A stretch of 64,000 bases of DNA, taken from DASVHS01 sp038244815. Lineage in GTDB: Bacteria; Acidobacteriota; Thermoanaerobaculia; Gp7-AA8. Shown here piece by piece: positions 19,008-26,658 of the stretch (position 1 is the first letter of the stretch; the number at the start of each line of letters is the position of its first letter). The notes under the pieces are model-generated. The model was not told the origin of the DNA, searched no databases, and saw only the letters and a list, made by a program, of their open reading frames with translations. The stretch lies in contig JBBRTB010000001.1 in NCBI GenBank assembly GCA_038244815.1, positions 62,001 to 126,000 of the forward strand. Direction: 5' to 3'. The translations under genes were made by a program, and so were the position numbers.

Positions 19008-20340
19008 AGCCTCCCTGCTCTGTGGCGGCGATCATCACGTCGTGGAGCGACTGGTCGTCGACCACGGTCGGGATCAGGTTTCCGGTCCAGGCCACGACGG
19101 CATTGGATGAGATCGACAGCGGATACTCCTTCGTCACACGCATCGTCAGCGGCTCGATCGACGTGGAGATGGCCAGCGAGCCCTTGCCGAAGATCTTCAC
19201 CGTGTCGACCTTCCTCTGGTACGCCGAGTCGTAGATCGGTTCGACGCGATAGGTGAGCGTGTCCTCCAGTGCCAGCAGGTTGCTCCCCTCCACGTAGATG
19301 AACTCCTCACTCAGGTCGAGCAGGAACGTCTTCCGTCCTTTCTCGTAGACAAAGATCTTGCCGTGGCCTTGCGCCTTGACCAGGGTCTGGGCGCTGGTGC
19401 CGAGGAGTCCCGATTCGGCGACGAACTTGAGATTGCCCGAATAACTCGACACCGTTCCGCGCTTCACGTACACGCTGCGCTCGAAGTTGATCTCCAGAAA
19501 TCCGTTCTCGTGAAGCACGAAGGTCTTCGACGCTCCCTCGATCTTCCGATCGAGCAGAATGTGCTTCTCCTCGGCCGGCTGCAGCTCGTCGACGGCCTCC
19601 TGCAGCTTCCGCGCAGCCGTATGGCCGGCCGCTCCCGTTATCGCGCGCGAGTCGGGTTCCGGCGGGGGAACCGGAACGCGCGCCGGGATCGGCGTGGGAA
19701 CGCGGTTCGGCACGACCGTCTCGTCTGGATCACTCTTCGGCCTGGCCACGGCCGGCTGCGTACGCGTGTCCGCCGGCTGCTTGAGCGCCGGGATCTTCGC
19801 CGTGGTCACATCGCCTTTCTGGTACGACGCCGCGGTCAACGGCGACTGAACGATCTGCCGGACTTCCTGCTCGACCTCGCGCACCAGCTTGTCCGCGCTC
19901 GCAAACTTCAGGTGCTCGATGGCCAGGTTGTACTTGCGCCGTGCCCGGTACAGCAGGCCGAGGTAGAGATGCGACTTCGCGTAATTGGGACGCAGCTCCA
20001 CGGCCCGCAGGAGAAATCCCTCCGCATCATCCAGCTTTCCCTGTTTGAACAGAATCAGTCCGAGATTCGAGTGCAGGATGAACACCTGCGGATTCTCACG
20101 GGCCAGGCGGCGATAGATCACTTCCGCTTCCGGATAGGCGTTGGTCTTGAAGTAGACCATACCCAGCAGGTTCAGAACCTCGGAGTCATCGGGACGGAGC
20201 TTCTGAGCGTTCTCGAGCTCTCGCCGTGCCTCTCCGTATCGCGCTTCCTGAAACGCCTCGCGGCCACGGTTGAAGTGGAGAAGAAACACGCCCTGGTCGA
20301 AGGGCGCCTGGAGCGGAGTCGCATTATCCCGGTCGGGCAT
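18961..20340 (-). CDS. TPR protein fused to an AIM24-type domain
   Basis: A 459-residue cytosolic protein. Residues about 20-155 form four TPR units (AREAFQEARYGEARRELENA, NLLGMVYFKTNAYPEAE, SNLGLILFKQGKLDDAEG, YLGLLYRARRKYNLAIEHL). A proline-rich linker follows (about 185-235). The C-terminal half (about 255-455) is beta-rich with GFLEINFERSVYVKRG, KAQGHGKIFVYEKGRK and IFGKGSLAISTS, typical of AIM24/TraC-like jelly-roll proteins. AIM24 is needed for mitochondrial cristae organisation; bacterial roles are unclear. The ATG lies nine bases after TACAAT (20350-20355), so the message is leaderless. Confidence 0.75.
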   Translation of the reverse strand: MPDRDNATPLQAPFDQGVFLLHFNRGREAFQEARYGEARRELENAQKLRPDDSEVLNLLGMVYFKTNAYPEAEVIYRRLARENPQVFILHSNLGLILFKQGKLDDAEGFLLRAVELRPNYAKSHLYLGLLYRARRKYNLAIEHLKFASADKLVREVEQEVRQIVQSPLTAASYQKGDVTTAKIPALKQPADTRTQPAVARPKSDPDETVVPNRVPTPIPARVPVPPPEPDSRAITGAAGHTAARKLQEAVDELQPAEEKHILLDRKIEGASKTFVLHENGFLEINFERSVYVKRGTVSSYSGNLKFVAESGLLGTSAQTLVKAQGHGKIFVYEKGRKTFLLDLSEEFIYVEGSNLLALEDTLTYRVEPIYDSAYQRKVDTVKIFGKGSLAISTSIEPLTMRVTKEYPLSISSNAVVAWTGNLIPTVVDDQSLHDVMIAATEQGGFKIRFEGDGVVVSEQ

Positions 20341-20358
20341 GCGGAGGCGATTGTAACG

Positions 20359-21036
20359 TCACTGCGTACCGAGATAGCGGATACCGGGGACGATGGCCAC
20401 GATCGGCTCGGCGATCCTGTTCGCGAATCCGCCATGCAGCGACGGCTTCTTCCCGGCGGCGAAGATGACCGGCTGGCCATACGGATGTCCGTAGTACACG
20501 GTCAGTGCGCGCTTCACGTACATCGTGGTCTCGTCGTACGGGGGGATGCCGCCGTACTTGAGCACTGCGTTCGGGCCGGCGTTGTACGCGGCCAGTGCCC
20601 GGGGCAGGTCGGAGAACATCTCCAGCATCACGCGGAGATGCAGGATGCCGGCGCGGATGTTCTGGTCGGGATCGTGGACCTCTGTCACGCCGTAGTGCCT
20701 GGCCGTCTCGGGCATGAGCTGCATGAGGCCGCGCGCACCTTTCCGCGACACGCACATCGGATCGAAATCCGACTCGACCTGGATGACCGCGCGGACCAGC
20801 GTGGCATCGACGCGGAACTTCTTCGCATACTTTTCGATGAGCGGGTCGTACCGAGAGGCCCGATCGTGCTTGCGGGCCAGCCACTGGAAATTCGTCAACG
20901 ACGGGTGGCCCTTCTCCCGGCCGGTGGGAACGTTGTAGATGACTTTGCTGCCGTCGCTCTTGATGACGAGCTGGACCTGCGCGGAGGCGGCGGACGAGAC
21001 CAGGAGCACCGCCAGAAACACACCCGTGACACGCAT
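20359..21036 (-). CDS. periplasmic lytic transglycosylase (SLT domain)
   Basis: A 225-residue exported murein-cleaving enzyme. It has a signal peptide (MRVTGVFLAVLLVSSAASA), then the lysozyme-like fold with catalytic glutamate E88 in AVIQVESDFDP, GLMQLMPETARHYGV and the AAYNAGPNAV motif. An upstream Met gives a longer frame, but the ATG at 21036 yields the clean signal peptide and is eight bases after TACCAT (21045-21050). The TPR-AIM24 gene begins 18 bases after its stop with its own -10 box inside that gap. Confidence 0.88.
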   Translation of the reverse strand: MRVTGVFLAVLLVSSAASAQVQLVIKSDGSKVIYNVPTGREKGHPSLTNFQWLARKHDRASRYDPLIEKYAKKFRVDATLVRAVIQVESDFDPMCVSRKGARGLMQLMPETARHYGVTEVHDPDQNIRAGILHLRVMLEMFSDLPRALAAYNAGPNAVLKYGGIPPYDETTMYVKRALTVYYGHPYGQPVIFAAGKKPSLHGGFANRIAEPIVAIVPGIRYLGTQ

Positions 21037-21234
21037 TGCCCAAAATGGTACCACTTCAGCGAAGAAGTCCTGACACGCCGGAAAGCATTTCAGCCTTCCC
21101 GACGTCCGTGTGCGGCGGTTTGCGCTATGATTGTCCTGTTCCGTACAACGGGTTTTGCGCCGGGCCCTCTCTCGGGAGCGTCCCCGGGTCTGTTGTCCGT
21201 CCGACGCAGGTACGTGAATGCAGGAGAACCCTCT

Positions 21235-21606
21235 ATGGACGGACTTCTTCGGTCGCTCATCAAAACAGTCCGGCGCCGTCTAAAAGCAGACGAGGAAGTC
21301 ACGGTCGAAGCCGTGACTCGCGAGCTCGGTTACACCCGGCAGTACATCTCCGGACGATTCCATCGCACGACCGGACGGCTGCTGAGCCACTTCCTCAAGG
21401 AGAAGCGGCTGGAAAAAGCGGCGCGTCTTCTTCGTGCCGGGAACCTGCGCGTGTCTCAGATCGCGCGCCGGTGCGGATTCGACTCCGAGAACTACTTCCG
21501 CCAGCAGTTCCGCCAGCGCTACGGGATGTCACCGCGCCAGTTCCGGACGTCGACGGCCAGCCGCGGCCTTCACCCCCTGTCGAAGCCCGCCTCGGTCCAG
21601 ATGTAG
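21235..21606 (+). CDS. small AraC-type HTH protein without effector domain
   Basis: A 123-residue protein consisting almost only of an AraC/XylS DNA-binding domain: a first HTH (VEAVTRELGYTRQYISGRFHRTTG), linker helix (SHFLKEKRLEKAARLL) and second HTH ending in the family signature IARRCGFDSENYFRQQFRQRYGMSPRQF. The usual 280-300 residues with a ligand domain are missing. ATG 21235 follows GGAGAA; a longer in-frame ORF upstream has no coding character. A TATGAT at about 21125-21130 may be its -10. The 3' end overlaps the convergent GT2-like gene by 37 bases. Confidence 0.78.
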   Translation: MDGLLRSLIKTVRRRLKADEEVTVEAVTRELGYTRQYISGRFHRTTGRLLSHFLKEKRLEKAARLLRAGNLRVSQIARRCGFDSENYFRQQFRQRYGMSPRQFRTSTASRGLHPLSKPASVQM

Positions 21607-22217
21607 CGGAGCGTGTTCGCGTCGAGCGTCCGCGACGCGATGGCATCGCGGAGGAACAGGAGCACGCGCCGAACCGACGAGTGCGGAACCTGCGTCTTCG
21701 CGAGATAGGCCCGATGCCCTTCGGCCGACTCGAACGTGATCGATCGAAGGACGCTGGTCAGGCGCACGACGCTTCCCTGGATCGTGATCTCCTGCCACTC
21801 CCCTTTGTTCGCGTAGCGCATGTAATAGCGGCGGTGGAAGAGGCGCACCTCGCTGGCGTCGCCGATGCGGAGCGGCTTGCCGCTGTACATGGGAACCGAC
21901 CGGATACGGAATCCACGCGCTTTGGCCGCGGCCGCGGCCGTGGCGATCTCACCCGCCAGAGCCTCGTCGACGATCTCGCGCTCGCGAAGGAGGAGGATCC
22001 AGTCGTTGCTGGCCGCATCGACGGCGCGGTTGAACTCCGCGCGGTGCGCGGCGATCCGGTCGCGCGGCGGAATCTCGAGGACGAGTTGCTCCAGGCGCGA
22101 GAAGTGCGGCGTCAGCGCCTGAAGCTCGTCGGCGTGAACGTGCCCGAAGGTGATCACCGAGAGTTGCAGCGTGGCCGGAGCGGTGGCGTCAGCGAGTCGG
22201 TCCCACGCCGCCGGCAC
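21570..22217 (-). CDS. GT2-like protein (possible glycosyltransferase remnant)
   Basis: A 215-residue soluble protein. The order LSVITFGHV, FNRAVDAASNDWILLLREREIVDEAL and GFRIRSVPMYSGKPLRIGDASEVRLFHRRYYMRY follows the layout of short family-2 glycosyltransferases that act on LPS core. The DxD-like acidic pair expected after WILLL is replaced by REREI, so activity is doubtful. It begins two bases after the ymdB stop on the same strand coordinates, suggesting co-transcription with rny and ymdB. Moderate confidence in the family, low in function. Confidence 0.5.
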   Translation of the reverse strand: MPAAWDRLADATAPATLQLSVITFGHVHADELQALTPHFSRLEQLVLEIPPRDRIAAHRAEFNRAVDAASNDWILLLREREIVDEALAGEIATAAAAAKARGFRIRSVPMYSGKPLRIGDASEVRLFHRRYYMRYANKGEWQEITIQGSVVRLTSVLRSITFESAEGHRAYLAKTQVPHSSVRRVLLFLRDAIASRTLDANTLRYIWTEAGFDRG

Positions 22218-22219
22218 GT

Positions 22220-23008
22220 TTACTCTCCGAGGTCTTCGCGGATGCGGGCGATGCGCACGGCCTTGCCGGTGGCCTCATCGATCTCCACGAGGACACCGGA
22301 CAGCCGGACGTCCCGCTTGGCCACCTCGAGCTTCTTCGGTGTGTTCATGAGAAAGCGATGCAGCGCTTCGTCGGGACGGAATCCGATGACGGAATCGTAC
22401 GCGCCGGTCATGCCGACGTCGGTCTGATAGCCGGTGCCGTTCGGCAGGATCCTCTCGTCTGCGGTGGGCACGTGCGTGTGCGTGCCCAGGACGGCGGAGA
22501 CACGGCCGTCGAGGTAGCGGCCCATGGCCTGCTTCTCGGAGCTCGCTTCGCCGTGAATGTCGACGATGATCACCTTCACCTGCTCGCCGATCTCCTTGAG
22601 CTCCTTGTCGGCACAGTAGAAAGGATTGTCGACCGGCGGCATGAAGACGTTGCCCATGAGCTGCAGCACGGCCACACTGACGCCGCCCGCGGTCTGCCGG
22701 ATCACTTTGCCCGTCCCTGGATTTCCGGCCGGATAGTTGGCGGGCCGGATCACGTGCGGATAGTGGTCGTAGTTGTCGACGAAATCCTTCTTGTCCCAGA
22801 TGTGATTGCCCGACGTGTAGGCGTTGATGGGAAGCTCGGAAAGCTCCTCCATGATCGCTTCGGTCACGCCGAAGCCGCCGGCCGCGTTCTCGACGTTCAC
22901 GATCGTGAAGTCGATTTTCTCGCGGTCGACGACGTGCTCGAGCTTCTGGTGCAGCGCTCGACGGCCGGGCTGGCCGACGACGTCACCGATGTAGAGGACT
23001 CTGATCAT
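22220..23008 (-). CDS. ymdB: YmdB-like metallophosphodiesterase (TIGR00282 family)
   Basis: A 262-residue cytosolic phosphodiesterase. Metal-binding blocks are GDVVGQPGR (residues 8-16), VENAAGG, SGNHIWD, IVDIHGEASSEK and GTHTHVPTAD, in the order known for YmdB, which hydrolyses 2',3'-cyclic nucleotides and influences RNA decay and biofilm decisions in Bacillus. It lies downstream of rny on the same strand, as in Firmicutes. The gap to rny holds a dispersed palindromic repeat. Confidence 0.9.
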   Translation of the reverse strand: MIRVLYIGDVVGQPGRRALHQKLEHVVDREKIDFTIVNVENAAGGFGVTEAIMEELSELPINAYTSGNHIWDKKDFVDNYDHYPHVIRPANYPAGNPGTGKVIRQTAGGVSVAVLQLMGNVFMPPVDNPFYCADKELKEIGEQVKVIIVDIHGEASSEKQAMGRYLDGRVSAVLGTHTHVPTADERILPNGTGYQTDVGMTGAYDSVIGFRPDEALHRFLMNTPKKLEVAKRDVRLSGVLVEIDEATGKAVRIARIREDLGE

Positions 23009-23014
23009 TTTAGG

Positions 23015-23102
23015 GTCATTCTGAGCGCCGCAGAGCGCGAAGAATCCGGGCGGAGGCGGACCGCCCCCCAGATCCTTCGCCGTCTCCGCGGCTCAGGATG
23101 AC
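23015..23102. repeat. dispersed palindromic repeat, copy 1
   Basis: An 88-base element with ends GTCATTCTGAGC and GCTCAGGATGAC and internal GC-rich inverted segments. Close relatives are at 37923-38015 and 47852-47942. It fills the gap between rny and ymdB; in RNA it would fold into a long hairpin that could stabilise or separate the two messages. Confidence 0.75.
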
Positions 23103-23124
23103 ACAGTGCGCTGCGCGCAACGTG

Positions 23125-24690
23125 TCACTTCGCGTACTCCACGGTTCTCATCTCCCGGATCACGGTCACTTTGATCTGTCCCGGATACTGCAGCTCGGAC
23201 TCGATCTTGCGGGCCACGTCCTTGGAGAGCCAGATGGATTGTTCGTCGCTGATCTTCTCGGCGTTCACGATGATGCGCAACTCGCGCCCGGCCTGGATGG
23301 CGAAGCTCTTCGAGACACCGTCCATGCTGTTGGCGATCGACTCCAGCCGCTCCAGGCGATGCACGTAATTCTCGAGAATCTCACGGCGTGCGCCCGGCCG
23401 GGCCGCCGACAGCGCGTCCGCGGCGTTGACCAGCACCGCCTCGACCGTCGTCGGATCGTAATCGCCGTGATGGCATTCCATGGCGTGGATGATCTCGCGC
23501 TTCTCGCCGTACTTGTCGAGCACCTGACGTCCCAGCTCGAGATGCGTGCCTTCCATCTCCCGGTCGATGGCCTTGCCGATGTCGTGCAGCAACCCGCCGC
23601 GCTTGGCGATCGTGTCGTTGACCCCGAGCTCGACCGCCATCAGCGCCGCCAGCTGCGCAACCTCGAGTGAGTGCACGAGCACGTTCTGCCCGTACGAGGT
23701 CCGGTACCGCAATCGTCCCAGCAGCTTGAGCACTTCGGGATTGATATCGGTGATGCCCAGTGAGAACGCCGCGGCCTCCCCTTCCTCGAAGAGCTTCTGG
23801 TCGAGCTCCTGCCGTACTTTCTCGACGAGCTCCTCGATGCGGGCCGGGTGAATGCGTCCGTCCTGCATCAGGCGCTCCAGCGAAATTCGCGCGATCTCGC
23901 GGCGGATCGGATCGAATCCCGACAGAATCACCGCTTCGGGCGTGTCGTCGACGATGAGATCGACTCCCGTGGCCAGCTCGAGCGCGCGGATGTTGCGCCC
24001 TTCACGGCCGATGATGCGGCCCTTCATGTCTTCCGACGGCAGGTCGACGACGGAGACGGTGTTCTCCGCGACGTAGTCCGAGGCCATGCGCTGGATGGCC
24101 ATGCCCAGGATCTTGCGGGCCTTCTGCGTGCCCAGCTCGGTGGCCTCGGTCTCGATGCGCTTCACGATGTTGGCGGCGTCGAGCTTGGCTTCGTTCTCGA
24201 TGCCGCGGATCAGTTCCTGGCGGGCCTGCTCGGCGGTGAGGCCGGCCACCTGCTCCAGTTTCCGGCGCTGCTCCTCGAACATCTGATCGAGCTGGCCCTC
24301 ACGCCGTTCCACATCCTTCTCGCGGCTGGCGATGCCCTGATCGCGCTTCTCGACCTCGTCGATGCGGGCATCGATCTGCTGGGTCTTCCGGTCGATGTTC
24401 TCTTCTTTGGATTGGAGCCGCTGCTCCGACTTCTTCATCTCGTCGCGGCGTTGCTGAGCCTGCTTGTCGAACTCCGACCGCATCTGCAGCAGTTTTTCTT
24501 TCGCTTCGAGACTGGCTTCCTTGACGCGCGCCTCGGCCGACTTGCGGGCGTCTTCGACGATGCGCTCGGCCTCGCGGCGCGCTTCGACGAGCTGCGCCTC
24601 GACACGCTTGCGGTTGACCATCGCCCAGAGCAGGGCGAGCACGATGGCGCCTGCGACGCCAATCGCAATTCCTGTGATGATGGGTACCAA
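23125..24690 (-). CDS. rny: ribonuclease Y
   Basis: A 521-residue membrane-anchored endoribonuclease that starts mRNA decay. The N-terminal helix ([22 protein letters not shown]) anchors it; residues about 30-190 are a long charged coiled coil; the KH domain has [13 protein letters not shown] (about 217-230); the HD domain has [12 protein letters not shown] (about 357-368) and HHGDYDP. The start is TTG at 24690, supported by GAGGTGG seven or so bases upstream and by homologue length. It lies just after a 6S RNA candidate and zapA. Confidence 0.95.
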   Translation of the reverse strand: MVPIITGIAIGVAGAIVLALLWAMVNRKRVEAQLVEARREAERIVEDARKSAEARVKEASLEAKEKLLQMRSEFDKQAQQRRDEMKKSEQRLQSKEENIDRKTQQIDARIDEVEKRDQGIASREKDVERREGQLDQMFEEQRRKLEQVAGLTAEQARQELIRGIENEAKLDAANIVKRIETEATELGTQKARKILGMAIQRMASDYVAENTVSVVDLPSEDMKGRIIGREGRNIRALELATGVDLIVDDTPEAVILSGFDPIRREIARISLERLMQDGRIHPARIEELVEKVRQELDQKLFEEGEAAAFSLGITDINPEVLKLLGRLRYRTSYGQNVLVHSLEVAQLAALMAVELGVNDTIAKRGGLLHDIGKAIDREMEGTHLELGRQVLDKYGEKREIIHAMECHHGDYDPTTVEAVLVNAADALSAARPGARREILENYVHRLERLESIANSMDGVSKSFAIQAGRELRIIVNAEKISDEQSIWLSKDVARKIESELQYPGQIKVTVIREMRTVEYAK

Positions 24691-24730
24691 ACTCCACCTC
24701 CCTCGAGGGAGGCTCGCGCAGTAGAGGAAA

Positions 24731-24944
24731 AAAACTCGGAGATCCCCGCCTGAGCCGTGTGGAGATTCTCACTCGAACCTGTAAAAGAACAGGTGGGCGC
24801 CCTACTGGGACCGTTTTGGCTACCTTCTATACCCGGTGAAGGGCGAAGGCGTGCTCGCGATCCGCAGACCCGGACACCCGAAGCAAGAATTACGGTTCAA
24901 GCGTTAGATCGTTCATCACGCACTCTGCAGGGATTCTCCGAAAA
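24731..24944 (-). ncRNA. ssrS: 6S RNA candidate
   Basis: Between zapA and rny, the minus strand folds as a 6S RNA. The ends close with CGGAGAATCCCTGC (24927-24940) against GCGGGGATCTCCG (about 24737-24749), fully paired apart from one bulged A. The conserved block CUUGAACC sits at about 24895-24903, and a second stem ends near GGGCGCCCACC. A run of seven T follows the 3' end (24728-24734). 6S RNA mimics an open promoter and sequesters sigma-70 RNA polymerase. Its position directly after zapA is the same as in proteobacteria. Ends are approximate. Confidence 0.78.
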
Positions 24945-24963
24945 TTCTTTTACGTCTGATGAC

Positions 24964-25254
24964 TCAACTGATTACCTTGTTGAGCCGCTCCGATATTTCC
25001 TCCGTTTTCTCGATCCATATTCCCCTGGCGCCTTGGCGCTGGTTCCGGAACCGGGAAAACTCATCAGCGATATTGAGAGCTGCCAGGATCGCGATTTTCA
25101 TCGGATCGACCGTCGCGACTTCCGCGGCCACCTCTCGCATCCTGGCATCGACAAACCGCGCAAGCTCCATTAAATAATTCGGGTCCCCTTCCCCGCGAAC
25201 GTGGTACGCCTGACCAAAGATCTCTACCTCGGTCGAATCGTGTTTTCCGGTCAT
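24964..25254 (-). CDS. zapA: cell division protein ZapA
   Basis: A 96-residue FtsZ-ring stabiliser. It has VEIFGQAYHVRGEGDPNYLMELARFVDARMREVA, the N-terminal beta-alpha unit of the ZapA family, then a C-terminal coiled-coil helix (AILAALNIADEFSRFRNQRQ...TEEISERLNKVI). Length is normal. A TATAAT at 25277-25282 gives a leader of roughly 15 bases. The same transcript would run into the 6S RNA gene. Confidence 0.88.
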   Translation of the reverse strand: MTGKHDSTEVEIFGQAYHVRGEGDPNYLMELARFVDARMREVAAEVATVDPMKIAILAALNIADEFSRFRNQRQGARGIWIEKTEEISERLNKVIS

Positions 25255-25276
25255 CGGGAAAAGTTACCGCGCGCGG

Positions 25277-25282
25277 ATTATA
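25277..25282 (-). promoter_or_regulatory. -10 box (TATAAT) of zapA / 6S RNA
   Basis: A perfect TATAAT on the minus strand, 22 bases before the zapA ATG. No clear -35 hexamer. The remainder of the gap up to 25416 shows no gene. Confidence 0.55.
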
Positions 25283-25416
25283 CGGGATTTATCTTTCGAC
25301 GTCGGGCCGGTTCTCAGCCAGCCCTGTCTGGCGAGCCCGGGTAGTGCGGCGTCATGCAGATGGAACAGGGCCCTGACGGGTGCGGGGTGCCTCAGGAGTA
25401 AAGCGCAGCTCACGCT

Positions 25417-25740
25417 TCATCGCCGGTCGGAGGACTTCGCGATTCTCGTGATGCGCAGCGGTTTCGCATCCCTCACGGTCGTCTCTCCACGCGCGAGCTC
25501 TTCAAGGCCGCGAGCCACCGACTCCAGCGCATTGCGATTGCGGAAGAGCCACACCTCGGATGTGGGGATCGTCACTTGCGGTTCGAGAATGATGTTGCCT
25601 CGACCGTCGCGATAAACATCGAACGTCGCGTCACTTAGGTCTTTCAGCGCGGCGCCTGGAGACACGCGCTGGCGATTGTCGGGTCTAACGTCGCGAGCGA
25701 CGAGCTCTCGGTCGTTCTGGTGTTTCATGGTCTGACCCAT
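25417..25740 (-). CDS. small hypothetical protein, possibly antitoxin-like
   Basis: A 107-residue soluble protein. The core FDVYRDGRGNIILEPQVTIPTSEVWLFRNRNALESVARGLEEL resembles small proteins that are usually encoded as orphan antitoxin-like or AbrB-like factors, with a beta hairpin followed by a helix. No toxin gene is adjacent on either side. Alternative start at Met 5 (25728). The assignment rests on pattern memory only, so treat the function as unknown. Confidence 0.45.
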   Translation of the reverse strand: MGQTMKHQNDRELVARDVRPDNRQRVSPGAALKDLSDATFDVYRDGRGNIILEPQVTIPTSEVWLFRNRNALESVARGLEELARGETTVRDAKPLRITRIAKSSDRR

Positions 25741-25836
25741 TCTGCCATCCTGGGGCAGGCTGGGCGGGATTTGCCACTACCCCAGCCGTTGCTTTACGCC
25801 TGATTACCGCCTATCGTATGGGCGCAGGCTCCCCAG

Positions 25837-26658
25837 ATGGCTGCACCGGCTCGACCACTCTCCTCACAGTTCCGACTTCTCGATCTCAGGCCGAGCCAGG
25901 CGAAACCTGTCCTCGTCCCGCCTCTTCAACCGGTAGAACGCGGGCAGCGCGAAGCGCTCAGAAATCTTCGGGCCTCGCTCGATCCGGCCATCGCGCGGCA
26001 CCTCACGAGCGCCACCGAGCTGATTCGCGCACTCGACAAAACCCGGCGCGAAGACTTCCTCCCCACCACGGTCGACGCCATCGACACGCTCCTGGGCGGT
26101 GGGCTGCGCCGCGGGAAAGTCGTCGAGCTCGTGGCCCGCCGCGCCACGGGCCGCTTCTCGATTGTCCTCTCGGCGCTGGCCGCGGCCACCTCGATCGGTG
26201 AAGCGGCGGCGCTCATCGACGTCAGCGATCACTTCGACCCGCAGATCGCCGAAGAGGCCGGAGTCGATCTGCGCCGTCTGCTGTGGGTGCGTCCGAAGAC
26301 GATGAAGGACGCGGTGCTGGCGGCGGAGCTGATCACGGCCACCGGCTTCCAGCTCGTGGTCATCGATGCGGGGCTCCATCCCGTACGTGGACGGCGCGTT
26401 CCCGACGCCACCTGGGTCCGTCTCGCTCGCGCGGCCGAATCGCACGGCGCGGCCATGCTCATCTCGGCACCGTACCCGTTCACGGGAACCGCATCCGAAG
26501 CGCTCATCCGCGGTGAGAGAACGCGCGTGCAATGGCTGGGCAGCGGAAAGTCGCCGCGGCTCCTCGGCGCCATCACCACCGATTTCCGGCTGGAGAAACA
26601 TCGTCATCGAAAACCGGGCGCGCCGGCGACCTGCGACCTGAGGCCGGTGACGCCATGA
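25837..26658 (+). CDS. imuA: ImuA-like RecA-fold protein of the mutasome
   Basis: A 273-residue protein with a RecA-like core: DAIDTLLGGGLRRGKVVELVA (about 74-94) stands for the Walker A strand, lacking a clean GxxxxGKT, and LVVIDAGLHPV (about 171-181) for Walker B. The length and the position before imuB and dnaE2 define ImuA, the accessory factor that joins ImuB and the DnaE2 polymerase in SOS mutagenesis. It overlaps imuB by four bases (ATGA). No LexA operator could be recognised upstream, although one is expected. Confidence 0.8.
   Translation: MAAPARPLSSQFRLLDLRPSQAKPVLVPPLQPVERGQREALRNLRASLDPAIARHLTSATELIRALDKTRREDFLPTTVDAIDTLLGGGLRRGKVVELVARRATGRFSIVLSALAAATSIGEAAALIDVSDHFDPQIAEEAGVDLRRLLWVRPKTMKDAVLAAELITATGFQLVVIDAGLHPVRGRRVPDATWVRLARAAESHGAAMLISAPYPFTGTASEALIRGERTRVQWLGSGKSPRLLGAITTDFRLEKHRHRKPGAPATCDLRPVTP

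Noticed and set aside
25741..25836. LexA operator before imuA
   Set aside because: Expected for this cassette, but no convincing palindromic box of any known LexA type could be identified by eye.
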